NCBI GenBank assembly: GCA_039000515.1
Contig: JBCFYV010011164.1
Span: forward strand, 42,950,288-43,014,287
From: Timema cristinae
Taxonomy: Eukaryota; Arthropoda; Insecta; Phasmatodea; Timematidae
DNA length: 64,000 nucleotides
Reading direction: 5' to 3'
In this document: positions 28,801-35,760 of the stretch, piece after piece
How the letters are laid out: every line of letters begins with the position of its first letter
Position numbering within the stretch: the first letter of the stretch is position 1
The notes under the pieces: model-generated
What the model was told of the DNA's origin: nothing
What the model saw: the letters and a program-made list of their open reading frames with translations, nothing else
Databases searched by the model: none
Program-made: the position numbers and the translations under genes

Positions 28801-31800
28801 TAGAAAGCTGACCTAGGCCATAGACTAGAAAAAGTAATGAATGTAAGGTTTGTGTTGATTAGTGTTATAGGTTGGAGGTTGTAAAAATGCCAACAAAATT
28901 ATTCATTTGAAAGAAAAATATAGTTTTATCTCTTAAAAGTAATACCTTTTCTCTTTTTGTGGTACATTTGGAAGAACATACAGAAATTATTATCACCGCG
29001 TCTTACTACCCGTTTGGGTTATAGACATTTACGCTAATGTGTAATGATAGGGAGATTGTGAGAATAAATGGAGGCCCTACAGTTTAACGTGGAATCCGAA
29101 CCATAGTGGAGGGCTGACATTCCACACATTCACAAGTTGTTATAAATAAGTCTTGTTAGAGGTGAAGGAAGGGTTTGGTAATCAGATAAAACATACAGAA
29201 ATAATGCAAATAAGCTTTTGAAAGAGAACCAACACAAGGCATTTACAATGAAAAAACGTTCACGCTTTACATTGCTGCTGGTGACAATTACCTCTTAAAG
29301 AAAATAGAGCGTTACTTCCTAGTACCCCAACTCATTGTCCACTGGCAGCAATTTAATATGGGTACTGTTCTTCTATTCATTGTAAAATCAAGATCGTGTT
29401 TGTTCCATTTTATTTGGTTGTATCTTTTACCTTCTTCAAAATATAACATAGGTTTGACTGTTTGAAACTTCTTAAATATCTTTTTTTTTACATCCCTTAA
29501 ACTCCAATCCCTCTCTAGGGTTGTACACGTAAGGTTGACCTTGGCAAGCCTCTTCTCCCTCATTCCTATGCCCCAAAAGATGGTAGAATAGAATATTTCT
29601 GTTTCTTAAATATTTCAATCTTTCCCTTTCTGAATCTAAAAAAATTAAATTTAAAAACAGTTGTAAGATGTAACAAGTTGAGCACCTCCCAATTTGTTTG
29701 TTTCTTCAAGCGTTTAACTAACCTCATAACTCTACAAAGTTTGATAAAGAACAAAGACTTTTCTACAAATAGATCAATATTGTAACACACAGAATGGTTT
29801 TTCTCATCCAAAATTTTTCAGGAAATGGAGAATCCCACCCAGATTACAGGAATAGACTAATCATGAGCATTATCCCGGGTATTTGGGATCCTATCCACCA
29901 CTAATTATGATATACCAGAACATTTCTAAGTCAAAATCTTTCTTGTAGCCCTCCTGTTAATAATTTGAAAATATTAGTTTAACAAAGTTAAATGTTAGGG
30001 AAATACTTATTAAATATTTGTTTTACTAGTATTCGTAAAATATTAGTTTATATGCTATGGTTTTTTTTATGTATGTTTACTATGAAATCAATCTTGCTAT
30101 TAAATTACATTTAACTACACTAAATTGATGATTAATAAGATAAATTTTTTCTACCAAACCCTGGCAGTCGGCTTGCCTATTTGAATCTTATCTGGTTAAA
30201 ATATTTTGCAATATATTTATATATGGCCTATAGTTTTTTAAATAGAAAAATTGGTTGATTTGAACAACGCTAAACCTAAATTCCTTATTATAAATTGATA
30301 GACTAAAATTGGCTAAATTTTTTGTTTGAGTGTCACCATGTATTTGGTATTTATTTTGGGCAACTTTAACCATATAATTCAAATTGGTTGGAACATTCAA
30401 CCATAAAAATCATTGATTTCATTACTTTGCAGAGCAACTTAACTCTGAACATTGCTGATTTGGGAGCCCTGTTAGAAGCTGTTGAGGAGCAAGATTTGAG
30501 GAAACTCAACTTCAGCCAGTTCAACCCCTCCTCACTTGACACACTCTTCGCACTCTCTAGTCATGTCACAGAAACTCATTTGGTGAGTAGCAGAGGGTTG
30601 TAACAATCATGTCACACTCAGTTGCAAGTCGTGTCACGGACACTCTGTGAGTTGCTGTTTAAATGGTGCTAGGGTACAAATTTTAGCTAGTGAGGGTCTT
30701 GTGCTGGATTATGAACAAAGACTTTAATGATGGTTTTAGTTAATACAAAAATTTAAAAATATCAATATTTTAATGAACTATACATGTAAAGGATGTCACA
30801 AACATTTACATTAGGGCATGCAAATAAGTAAAACTAAATTAGCGATTTAAATTATAATTAATAGGGTAGGTATGCGTTATTTATTTTATGAGGATATACT
30901 ATTTTTTGGAAATATAATTTTTTCAAATATTTACATAAACTCCCAAACTTTTTTTTGTTGCGAAAATGATTATATAATTTATTCTTAAAACTTTTGTTTT
31001 TGGACTTTTTCTTAAAAAATGCTTATTTCAGCAGTGTAATTATTGCATTAGTTTAAATATACTCGGTACTTGTTCTCTATTGTTCTAGTTGGAAATAATT
31101 AGAGACCAGTTCATCTCTGCCAATCTCCATTCGTTGAATGTGGACATATCTACAGAGACTCTGGTCGCACTAGGGCGAGTGGTGTGCTTGCTCTCTGTTC
31201 CGTTCTTGCGCCAGTTGGTGGGGGAAACTGATGCTGTGCTGCAGGCATCAGCGGTTCTTGGTGGAATTGGCGAATGTAGTGGTGTTCTTTTGGGAGAGCT
31301 GGCGAGCCAAGTGTACTCTAAGCAGGCTAATGTACCCTCTCAAAACTGGACTGCAGATGACTTTACCTCACTTGGAGTTATTGTAGCTGGTAAGAAAAAT
31401 TCATGCGATAAACTTAGTAGTAGCATCAGGAAACTACCACACTCCTAATTTTCCTAGTAAGCCTTTTCAGTGCTGTCTGGGTTTTCAGCTGACCGTGGAA
31501 TTGTTTAGGATCCAACCAAACTTTGGGTTGACTACTAATCACCACACAAACAAAAGTAGGCCTTGCATATTAGAAAATGAGAACTACACTTTAAAATAAT
31601 AGAAACAATGAAAGAATTAAATATGACCTTGTTAATTAATCACCGCATTTTTTACCCTTTCTAATAATAATGTTTTAAATCTCTACACTGACCAGTTAAA
31701 CATTATTAATGCAATATTTAAATTTAAATTTCTTACAAAAACTTTCATAAAATTAAAAAAATTTGATTTACGGGAAACTCGTTTAAAAAACTGGATAAAA

Positions 31801-34032
31801 AGTTTTCTCCAATTTCCTGAAATTTTGTTTTAAATTGTCTTTTTTTATTAATACCAGCTCAAATAATGTTAAGAGTAATTTTGTATACTTAAATATAAAA
31901 CTAAATTTTCATTAGGAATTTACTTATTTAAATTATTTTTATCAAAATGTAAGCAAAATCTACTATTTGATTTATACTAGTCAATGTTCATTCAATAAAT
32001 AATCTTATTCACACACCCCCTAGTATGTGCTTTATTAGATGTTTAGTAACATTTAAGTTGTTTCATAAGCACTGGCAAAAACTACTGTAACTTTGTATTT
32101 TTTTGCCAAATTAGCAGTAGGCTCAGGCCTTTGGTCTAATGCTGAACAATCGAAGCAAGGCAGCATGAAAGCTGACAGTTAATGTGGGCAGTGTTTGTTT
32201 CTGATAGAATGTAAAATTAGCTTAGCACAAAACTCGGGCTATCTTAAATTATGTCCTATGAATAATCGATAGCAGGAAATAAATCCTGATATCTTAGTGG
32301 TAGTTATTGGTGAACTCTGCTAAATGCCCTAGGTTAAATTCCTGTATTACAAGCCCTTAATAAACAAATTTAATAAATGAAATACATCTCTGTGATCGGC
32401 AGTATACTGTTGCCAAAGTCTTTTGTATTTGTTAATCTCTCCTTTTATATTGATCAACAATTTGAACCAATATTTGTTGTAGGCATGTCTGTGGATCAGT
32501 GGGGTAATGTGGATGCTTCCAGTTATGATAACCCAATGTTTGGCCTACAACCAGCAGCAGTAAGAAGAATTGATCTGGAAACTTTCAAGGTGCCGTAGAA
32601 GTTACTCCTATGGATGTAAAAATGAAAAAGTGCATTTGGTCTAGTTAACCAGTTATGATAGGGTCAGGGTTTAAATCTTGGATGGATGTTTTATTTTTCT
32701 AAACAATTTCTTCCTTGAAAGTGTGAATTGAATTCCTTCTCTCTCATCCTTCCTTATCCCATCAGTTTGATTAAATGCAGATTTGGTTAGCAAGACAGGG
32801 TGGAAATAAATAAAACAATGCCATTACTATTGAAAAAAGTTAATTAATTTAGTTGAAGCCTGCTTTGTTAGGCTAGGATGCTGATGAAGGAGATTGGGGT
32901 TTGAATCCCTGTCTGGTGTATTGAGGGTGGTTTTCCAAAATGGCTTTACACTAACCTTAAACATAAATGTGGATACACATCCTATGAAATCACCTTTCCT
33001 CATCCTTAAACTACCATATAACCTGAATAGGTATTAAAATATGGTGCAAAGAAAATTAATGTAAGATAATCTAATTTTTCTGATATTTTCAAAAAAGGGA
33101 TGGATCCTCAAATCCTTGATCTTATCAAAGGATGTAAGATGCGTAAGTTTTTAGGAAGTTGCATTGCGGGTTTCACACTTCTCCCTGGTGAGTTCCGATA
33201 GAATGAAACCTAGGTCGGGGGATTGGGCGGTGACTATCTATTTTCTTTGAGAGATAACCATAACCTCTTTGTCCATTGGCAGCACTGTAAAGTGTGACCT
33301 GCGTTCTTCTCATTGTAACAGCCATATGTGTTTGTCCCTTCCATGCTTCTATCCACCTTTCCTGTACCTTCTTCCAAATATAATGAATTTGAGATTCAGA
33401 TTTTTTTTTTAATTTATAGGTGAAATTATGTTTCAGAGCTCTAATACTTCTTATTGGTGTTTCAGAACCAATTATAATAATTATAGAATGAACTTGGCAA
33501 CCATACCCCCAGACCATTAATTTAACACAAGGAACTTTTTTTAGCAATGGATGTATGGATTCATGGATGTTATAATGAATGGATTCTAAGAAATGTAAAA
33601 ATTAAACTATTAGTATTTTTTATTAACCTATTATATATTGTTAGAATAAAATTTCACCCAAGATTTTGATTTTTTATTCAAAGGTAAATTTGAGATTGGG
33701 ATTAATAAAATAGTGGAGTCGGCCCAACTATATTTAAAATGCTATACTCCAAGAACATGAAAGCATTTTAATGTAAATTAAATTTTTTCCATTTTTAGGA
33801 GCTAACTTCGGATCAACTTTCTTCTCTTTCTCCCATGGCTGCAGCAATGGTTTCAGACGCTCAGTTGGCCAGTTTGAATGAGTCACAGCAATTGACACTC
33901 ATGAGAGTGAGGAATATGGAACCTGCAGTTGACACGGCTCTTAAGGTGGATAGTGTTGCAGCGGCAACGACGACAACCGCAACTTCCAAGTTGTCCATCC
34001 TACTAGTGATTGTAATGTTCATTTTTTATTGA
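1691..34032 (+). CDS. Large GPI-type helical-repeat protein, mesothelin/otoancorin/stereocilin-like (3' part of gene, 21 exons)
   Basis: Gene-level entry; the exons are listed separately. Twenty-one segments have GT donors and AG acceptors, and their phases agree when chained (3,897 nt after discounting one extra base in each of two exons, or 1,298 codons plus stop). The protein is rich in Leu/Ala/Ser with recurring short helical units such as LSPRNLQKF, LTLPELLLA and LTSDQLSSLSP, and has several N-x-S/T sequons. It ends in a Thr/Ala stretch, then a hydrophobic tail (LSILLVIVMFIFY) with no charged residue after it, the usual form of a GPI signal. Helical repeats ending in a GPI signal recall the mesothelin/stereocilin superfamily; this is inference from pattern, not a search. 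No start codon or signal peptide is visible, since the gene begins upstream. A different extracellular helical-repeat family is possible. Confidence 0.5.
2163..2318 (+). CDS. Exon b of the helical-repeat gene
   Basis: The acceptor is atatttcag and the donor gtttgt. The first base completes a Phe codon. The peptide is Trp-rich (five Trp in about 45 residues) and holds the sequons NYT and NIS. It ends with two bases (AG). Confidence 0.75.
3100..3171 (-). mobile_element. hAT-type end (one terminus)
   Basis: Read on minus from 3171, it begins CAGTGTGTCAAA and continues to a palindromic CGGGCCACATGCGGCCC block, the layout common at the ends of hAT elements in animals. I found no matching second end. 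Confidence 0.4.
3738..3843 (+). CDS. Exon c of the helical-repeat gene
   Basis: The acceptor is tctgttttag and the donor gtaatg. The first base completes a Ser codon and the exon ends in phase 0 after Leu-Gln. The peptide reads GFFLEGATADELNMLQTW and onward. Confidence 0.75.
4096..4281 (+). CDS. Exon d of the helical-repeat gene
   Basis: Two AG acceptors lie 5 bp apart (tttcag and tccag). Only the second, opening at 4096, matches the phase of the previous exon and keeps 62 codons open; the first gives a stop. The donor is gtttga. The peptide contains LALKLSPRNLQKFM and the sequon NQT, typical of the helical units. Confidence 0.8.
4446..4660 (+). mobile_element. tRNA-derived SINE, family 2
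   Basis: The head has a tRNA-like form (tggtggccgcgtgtttgac, then a B-box-like gtttgatcccggtcgg), then a ggatgcactatgggtggtttt body and the 3' tail acaacccggatgtatagtaagatg. The tail is shared with family 1. Confidence 0.6.
4985..5430 (+). mobile_element. Probable LINE fragment
   Basis: Broken plus-strand frames near the end read TLEMKVYIKTLSKTKIE, resembling the region before the final RT segment in insect LINEs. The flanks hold no better match. The assignment is weak. Confidence 0.3.
5603..5840 (+). mobile_element. tRNA-derived SINE, family 2
   Basis: The head is ggtggccgcatggtctaagg, followed by ggttcaaagctcagtcg and a body gtactgaaggtggttttccc, matching the other family 2 copies. The 3' end is truncated and merges towards the next SINE. 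Confidence 0.6.
5851..6091 (-). mobile_element. tRNA-derived SINE, family 1
   Basis: On minus it starts GGTGACCTGGTGGTCTAGGG (A-box region) and has a B-box-like GGGGCTCAATCCTCG, then the body also seen at 26.5 and 58.8 kb. Plus and minus open frames here are accidental. Confidence 0.75.
6250..6448 (+). CDS. Exon e of the helical-repeat gene, with a one-base frame break
   Basis: The acceptor is tcctatcag and a strong donor gtgagt follows 6448. The frame from the acceptor runs to a stop TAA at 6436-6438, 10 bases before the donor. The exon is 199 nt, whereas neighbour phases demand a multiple of three. Removing one A in the ctaag run near 6412-6415 gives 66 codons ending ESLIQQDNSTQ, in phase with the next exon. 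The break is either a sequence error or a real lesion. Confidence 0.7.
6570..6801. mobile_element. Pogo/Tigger-like MITE, 232 bp, with TA target duplication
   Basis: The ends are CAGTAGCCCC and its complement, with inverted repeats that match for about 50 bases (one single-base gap near base 11). A TA lies on each side (6568-6569 and 6802-6803). CAGT ends plus TA duplication fit a non-autonomous pogo-type element. It sits in the intron after exon e. The small open frame inside is accidental. Confidence 0.85.
6804..9294 (+). other. Intron, AT-rich, no recognised feature
   Basis: Low-complexity and AT-rich sequence with no phased exon, RNA gene or clear transposon end. Confidence 0.5.
9295..9514 (+). 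CDS. Exon f of the helical-repeat gene
   Basis: The acceptor is tatttctcag and the donor gtgaga. The exon opens in phase 0 (ARFLTAGGSF), is rich in Leu/Ser, and leaves one base (G) for the next exon. Phase 0 at the start is what exposes the one-base excess in exon e. Confidence 0.8.
9515..11826 (+). other. Intron with one degraded SINE
   Basis: Mostly unclassified AT-rich sequence. A degraded family 2 SINE lies at about 11100-11280: it keeps gtgcattgagggtggtttt and a 3' gtaacctgaacaggtagt tail. Confidence 0.4.
11827..11993 (+). CDS. Exon g of the helical-repeat gene
   Basis: The acceptor is atctttcag and the donor gtgggt. Two bases complete a Gly codon, followed by 55 codons (DKAILDDMLSNKQPEQFFSL...), ending in phase 0. 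The peptide is amphipathic and probably helical. Confidence 0.8.
11994..13265 (+). other. Intron with a G-rich run
   Basis: Contains ggggtgggggggggggggg at about 12631-12650 and otherwise unclassified sequence. An open frame at 12183-12446 has no codon or family support. Confidence 0.45.
13266..13460 (+). CDS. Exon h of the helical-repeat gene
   Basis: The acceptor is of the AAG type (gtgtatgaag) after a weak pyrimidine tract; the donor is gtatga. The 65 codons are in phase 0 at both ends (LSPLLSAARRKL...). The upstream codons that stay open by chance back to 13146 are intron. Confidence 0.75.
13975..14113 (+). CDS. Exon i of the helical-repeat gene
   Basis: The acceptor is tttgttcag and the donor is the consensus gtaagt. 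The exon opens in phase 0 (VFPKNLQYCVQTAVL...) and leaves one base, G. Confidence 0.8.
14380..15650 (+). mobile_element. LINE relic, apurinic-endonuclease region onward
   Basis: Broken frames follow the order of an APE-type non-LTR endonuclease: an N-terminal strand around GKLKMVVKKMKTEI, then YMAYYS, SDRIILRTNAKPKN, then MGD-N near 14750, then a YTW-S-GG-like and a D-C-DH-like segment near 14.9-15.0 kb. Many stops and frameshifts. It lies in the sense orientation in the intron after exon i. Confidence 0.6.
15650..16485 (+). other. Intron remainder, with a TA-rich microsatellite
   Basis: An atatatatat stretch lies near 15750-15762; otherwise nothing is recognised. Confidence 0.4.
16486..16643 (+). 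CDS. Exon j of the helical-repeat gene
   Basis: The acceptor is atctttcag and the donor gtaagt. Two bases complete a Gly codon, then 52 codons follow including the helical unit GQLTLPELLLATSG and the sequon NIS. It ends in phase 0. Confidence 0.85.
16783..16878 (+). CDS. Exon k of the helical-repeat gene
   Basis: A short exon of 32 codons, in phase 0 at both ends (SGIGDSTVFSWLVNSL...). The donor is gtgaaa. The acceptor is AAG (gcatgaag), the second of this type in the gene. A longer version from a CAG at 16731-16733 would stay in frame, so the exact start is less certain. Confidence 0.65.
16879..18813 (+). other. Intron with one tRNA-like SINE head
   Basis: Apart from the SINE head at about 18.1 kb the sequence is AT-rich and unclassified. 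Confidence 0.4.
18085..18180 (-). mobile_element. tRNA-like SINE head
   Basis: On minus it reads GGTGGTTCAATGGTTCAAGC (A-box region) and, about 35 bases later, GGAGTTCAAATCCCGG (B-box). The spacing is tRNA-like, but the body and arms decay, so I do not call a functional tRNA gene. Confidence 0.5.
18814..19013 (+). CDS. Exon l of the helical-repeat gene
   Basis: Two acceptors are 4 bp apart: cttcag and the following aaag. The phase requires the second. The donor is gtgagt. The 66 codons plus two bases read VGLLGQSGTEELLSLGNL and onward, with regular Leu spacing. Confidence 0.8.
19206..19566. mobile_element. Foldback element, 361 bp near-palindrome
   Basis: The whole segment is an imperfect palindrome centred near 19385. 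The outer 27 bases match their complement with about three differences (TTATTAAGG...AAGGGAGCGC). Inner arms repeat gaatatctgtcaagg and gtcctggaatttt. No ORF. A related core occurs at 63.4 kb. Confidence 0.8.
19625..19650. repeat. C-rich run
   Basis: A run of about 13 C followed by accccgc, just outside the foldback element. It may be length-variable. Confidence 0.7.
19984..20173 (+). CDS. Exon m of the helical-repeat gene
   Basis: The acceptor is tttctccag and the donor gtaatg. One base completes Gly, then 63 codons follow (PSNTWSETTLSTLGDFLACV...), in phase 0 at the end. The sequon is NTW-free here; the peptide is acidic towards its end. Confidence 0.85.
20416..20640 (+). mobile_element. 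tRNA-derived SINE, family 2
   Basis: The head is tttggtggttgcatgtaatg, the B-box-like segment gtttgaatccaggttgg, and the tail gtgtgacccgaatgggtaat, as in the other copies. Confidence 0.65.
20740..21060 (-). repeat. Unclassified interspersed repeat, copy 1
   Basis: It shares with 29.2-29.5 kb and 33.1-33.5 kb the blocks cactttacattgctg and cctttcctgtaccttcttc, in the same order. A broken minus-strand frame (EEGTGKADIIII) has parallels in the other copies, so it may come from a transposon coding region. Confidence 0.5.
21061..22200 (+). other. Intron, unclassified AT-rich sequence
   Basis: No phased exon and no transposon end that I could identify. Confidence 0.4.
22205..22650. other. GC-richer island inside an AT-rich intron
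   Basis: About 400 bp with visibly higher GC than its surroundings. Overlapping minus-strand frames of 132 and 78 codons are Pro/His/Ser-rich and show no domain. It is probably part of an unrecognised repeat. Confidence 0.35.
22700..22990 (+). mobile_element. tRNA-derived SINE, another family
   Basis: The head is gacctcggtcttagggtaaag with a B-box-like gtgatttcaaacccagcc, then a body unlike families 1 and 2 (agtaaagccgctggtcc). Confidence 0.45.
23100..23343 (+). CDS. Exon n of the helical-repeat gene
   Basis: The acceptor follows a long T run (ttttttgttgctaaag) and the donor is gtgaga. There are 81 codons plus one base. The peptide (VCAQHILLGQKERELYN...) turns acidic near the end (EVLEIEEEV), marking entry into a more polar linker. 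Open frames on the other strand here are shadows. Confidence 0.8.
23690..24260 (-). mobile_element. LINE 3'-end relic, split by a TTAA-flanked MITE
   Basis: On minus the right part gives a GRLKWVGH-like segment, EHYSEMKVNRTRSVGRLK, then, after removal of 23812-24112, DAMDSASKEKLKRKR in the same frame. The order matches the C-terminal end of insect LINEs. The split is exactly at TTAA. Confidence 0.65.
23812..24112. mobile_element. TTAA-specific MITE, 301 bp, inserted in a LINE
   Basis: TTAA flanks both ends (23808-23811 and 24113-24116). The ends are imperfect inverted repeats (GCCTTGTTCCCATGACCTG against GGCCCATTCGCACTACATG). Taking out the element and one TTAA rejoins the LINE frame, so the boundaries are well supported. 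TTAA choice fits piggyBac or Kolobok. Confidence 0.75.
24430..24781 (+). CDS. Exon o of the helical-repeat gene: polar linker, with a one-base frame break
   Basis: The acceptor is tttaccgcag and the donor gtaagt after 24781. The frame set by exon n runs to TAA at 24693-24695, 86 bases before the donor. From about 24672 a second frame stays open to the donor (GEIVEENNQVNNLTEV...). Dropping one A in the aaaac run near 24668-24672 joins them and gives the phase needed by the exon at 26130. The content is Thr/Ser/Val-rich and low in Leu, unlike the helical units, suggesting a linker. Confidence 0.65.
25088..25224 (+). pseudogene. Possible extra exon in the linker region, broken frame
   Basis: An acceptor (gtcaacag) opens in the phase left by exon o and reads about 33 codons (STILSKINPYITKV...) before a TAA. 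A shifted frame then stays open to a weak donor (gtaaaa). It could be a decayed cassette exon or chance. The chain works without it. Confidence 0.25.
25345..25448 (+). pseudogene. Second possible cassette exon in the linker region
   Basis: An acceptor-like aaaacag lies upstream and a good donor gtaaga downstream, preceded by GTAAAAG exactly as at the end of exon o, so both would leave the same phase. The last 20 codons read THVVVNISAKLSDGALVK, but a TAA lies upstream in that frame. It may be a duplicated and decayed linker exon. Confidence 0.25.
25520..25925 (+). mobile_element. LINE 3'-end fragment
   Basis: Plus-strand frames (with breaks) give RIKACEMKFLN, RLKWYEHVKRTAEGRM and GGRPRGRSRARWIG, the usual order at the C-terminus of an insect LINE polyprotein. 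Minus-strand open frames here are shadows. Confidence 0.7.
26130..26281 (+). CDS. Exon p of the helical-repeat gene (basic linker)
   Basis: The acceptor is gttttgcag and the donor gtcaga. Two bases complete an Ala codon begun in exon o, then 50 codons follow. The peptide is basic and Ser/Thr-rich (MPRSKRDHGSVLRSKVKTTT) and ends GKETK. It belongs to the same low-complexity linker as exon o. Confidence 0.7.
26482..26761 (+). mobile_element. tRNA-derived SINE, family 1, near full length
   Basis: It starts GGGTGACCTGGTGGTCTAGG (A-box), has GGGGTTCAATCCTCGG (B-box) about 35 bases on, a body of about 200 bp, the tail acaacccgaatgggtagtaa, and ends in (taa)n. It matches 58823-59142 closely. Confidence 0.85.
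27029..27647. mobile_element. Possible hAT-like non-autonomous element
   Basis: The ends are loosely inverted: agtgggtgttcag on the left, and on the right the complement of acagggtgtccagg. Just inside both, a gacctggaaa / tcagggaattt block recurs in inverted form. I could not read an equal 8-bp duplication. Confidence 0.35.
28252..28419 (+). CDS. Exon q of the helical-repeat gene
   Basis: The acceptor is tttccttacag and the donor gtgact. There are 56 codons in phase 0 at both ends. The helical units resume (VTEQDLELLTLVELEDCLDA), with regularly spaced Leu. Confidence 0.85.
28582..28790 (+). mobile_element. tRNA-derived SINE, third head type
   Basis: The head is ccttagcttagttggtagtg (A-box), then ggattcaagtcccgg (B-box), then a body ending in tacgacaggcctagcaaggc. 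Its head differs from families 1 and 2. Confidence 0.6.
28997..29189 (-). mobile_element. SINE family 1, 5'-truncated
   Basis: It carries the shared tail (cttactacccgtttgggtta on plus) and body (cattccacacattcaca) but lacks the tRNA head. Confidence 0.7.
29230..29820 (-). repeat. Unclassified interspersed repeat, copy 2
   Basis: Same blocks as at 20.7 and 33.1 kb. Two minus-strand frames (29312-29563 and 29566-29811) are Lys/Phe-rich; the first contains EEGKRYNQIKWNKHD, echoing EEGTGKAD of copy 1. They look like decayed transposon coding sequence, not genes. Confidence 0.45.
29821..30432 (+). other. Intron, unclassified
   Basis: AT-rich, no feature found. Confidence 0.4.
30433..30582 (+). 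CDS. Exon r of the helical-repeat gene
   Basis: The acceptor is tactttgcag and the donor gtgagt. There are 50 codons, phase 0 to 0 (SNLTLNIADLGALLEAV...), with an NLT sequon at the start. Confidence 0.85.
31089..31389 (+). CDS. Exon s of the helical-repeat gene
   Basis: The second longest exon, at 100 codons plus one base. The acceptor is tgttctag and the donor gtaaga. The content is LEIIRDQFISANLHSLNV onward, ending TSLGVIVAG across the junction with the next exon. Confidence 0.85.
31390..32482 (+). other. Intron, unclassified
   Basis: AT-rich. A short tRNA-like remnant (cttagtggtagttattgg and ggttaaattcctg) near 32295-32350 may be another SINE scrap. Confidence 0.35.
32483..32589 (+). CDS. 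Exon t of the helical-repeat gene
   Basis: The acceptor is tttgttgtag and the donor gtgccg. Two bases complete Gly, then 35 codons follow (MSVDQWGNVDASSYDNPMF...), phase 0 at the end. The peptide is less helical and rich in Asp/Asn. Confidence 0.8.
32866..33055 (+). mobile_element. tRNA-derived SINE, family 2
   Basis: It holds ggggtttgaatccctgtctgg, then gtattgagggtggttttcc and a tail ataacctgaataggtatt. Confidence 0.6.
33150..33560 (-). repeat. Unclassified interspersed repeat, copy 3
   Basis: Shares cacttctccctggtgagttc and cctttcctgtaccttcttcc with copy 1. The minus frame 33173-33547 (124 codons) is the longest in the family and includes ERWIEAWKGQTHM and YSAANGQRG. I could not assign a domain. 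Confidence 0.5.
33799..34032 (+). CDS. Terminal exon u of the helical-repeat gene, with GPI-type tail
   Basis: The acceptor is ccatttttag. There are 77 codons and a TGA. It begins ELTSDQLSSLSPMAAAM, a repeat unit like those of mesothelin-family ends, passes through a small-residue Ala/Thr stretch, and ends with about 13 hydrophobic residues and no basic tail. That order (unit, small-residue site, hydrophobic end) is expected for GPI attachment at the cell surface. Confidence 0.85.
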   Translation, partial: ELTSDQLSSLSPMAAAMVSDAQLASLNESQQLTLMRVRNMEPAVDTALKVDSVAAATTTTATSKLSILLVIVMFIFY

Positions 34033-34220
34033 AGCTTACAATTTGTTCACTACTGAGGAAATTATCACTTATTTTTTACCTTTAATTTCCTCTGATAAAT
34101 TGCTCAATTTTATCAGTATTGTAGTTTATTTAAAATGTAAATATATTAATGTATTTATCAGTATTATAGTTTATTTAAAATGTAAATATCTTAATGTATA
34201 CAAAAAATAAATATTCTTAT
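34033..34220 (+). promoter_or_regulatory. 3' UTR with poly(A) signal and a 45-bp tandem duplication
   Basis: An AATAAA lies at 34206-34211, about 175 bases after the stop. Just before it a 45-bp unit starting tttatcagtatt is present twice in tandem (from about 34109 and 34154) with few differences. Confidence 0.6.
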
Positions 34221-34799
34221 ATAGTAAAATGCTATTTGATTATTGTAAATTATTGGGTATCTTGTTTTATTTTATAGCTGTCTGGATACAATAGATTTTG
34301 AAAATGGGAAAGTCCTATGCACTTTCTACTAAAATATAGGCTCGAAAGTTTATTAATACTACAATCAGACACATCCCAAAGTAATTTTCGCAAAAAAATT
34401 TATTCTACAGCAGATTAGTTTAAAACTGACTGGACAAAGGTTGAAGGATACTTTTGGTTTTAATATTTTTAAACTTTAAGCTCTCCTTCAAACCACATTA
34501 CAATAACTGATGAGATTTCCCAAGTATTGTACAATAATCTAGAACTATACTTAAATTTTTCTCCCTGTTGCAGAACATATATTTAAATGGGTAGGAACAC
34601 AATATGGATTTATGGACAGAAAATGTAAGAGCTGCTGCTTGAAGAAAAGTAATAGTTAACAATACCTCAACCTAGAGTTTATCTAAGGAGTTTTAAATAT
34701 GAAACCAAATTTCCTTGCAGTGGAACCAATATATAGAAAAATTCAAAAATATTATAATAATTGAGGGTCAGTTTGGTAAAATGCCTTCACCTTCCCACT

Positions 34800-35760
34800 G
34801 GTTATCTGATAAATATTTTTCTTGGTCTCTGTGGTAGTCTTTTTTTTCCCTGCATATTTCATCTCATTACATGAACATACCATCTGACCCTTTCTTATAT
34901 AATCTCATTTACTCTATGTACCACAACTCTTGCCAGCATGAATTGATTCCTAATCCTGTTTTTCTTGTATGCTCCTCAAAAACTTAATTCCTCTGGCCCC
35001 CACTTTCTTAATCTCTTACATCTGTCAGTTTATTATTTAAGGTCTTGGGCATCTGTAGAAAAACTCCCGCCTGTGCCCTTCTTATAGAATCTTCTATAAT
35101 TCCACCCTTTTCCTCGATCACACTTTAAAGCTATCGCCTTCACTCCAAGCAACTTTCTCTCTTTTCTAGGCCTTTTCCTCTACCTTGCGATTAACATCAC
35201 TTCACTCTGACTTGCTAAATTCCATTCCTGTAGCAATACCTGTTCTTCCCTTCATACCATCGGGTCATCAGCAAACATCATTACTCTGATTCTTTCCGCC
35301 AAAGTATCCTTGCACCTCGATTCAAATATTAATATCTGTACATAATTCCATTGATCATCAAAAACATGAGTGCTCTAGTCTTGCCATAATCCAGCTTAAT
35401 TAACGAGAAAATGCAATTATCTAAAAGTACACCACATATCCTTGACTAGTTCTATTTAGTCGACCTCATTAAACCCATTTCTTTCGGGTCCATTCTAATG
35501 TATCTTCCTATTGGGTTTGCCAGTCTGTACCCTAAACATGGTTCTAGATTCTCCCATAATCGAGACTTGATTATCCTAACAATGTCGAGTGATGAGTCAT
35601 GGTATGGAACTTATTTCGTAACCACCTCCAATCCCCAGTAGTCCCATCCTTTTTAGGACCAATTATTTTACTAATCCCTAGTTTAACACCCTCATGCAAG
35701 TTAGACCACATTTCACACCCACAAAGAAAAAAAGGTTGAATCATTGTTTTTGTACATACA
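34800..35760 (-). mobile_element. LINE relic including an RT FADD box
   Basis: On minus, from right to left: CEMWSNLHEG, then broken sequence, then VMMFADD (RT catalytic box region), then a TRKTGLGIN-like segment that matches the LINE at 0.84-1.43 kb. The order is partly scrambled, so more than one insertion may be present. Confidence 0.5.

Noticed and set aside
33173..33547. Host gene of 124 codons on minus
   Set aside because: It belongs to a three-copy intronic repeat and is not conserved as an open frame among the copies.
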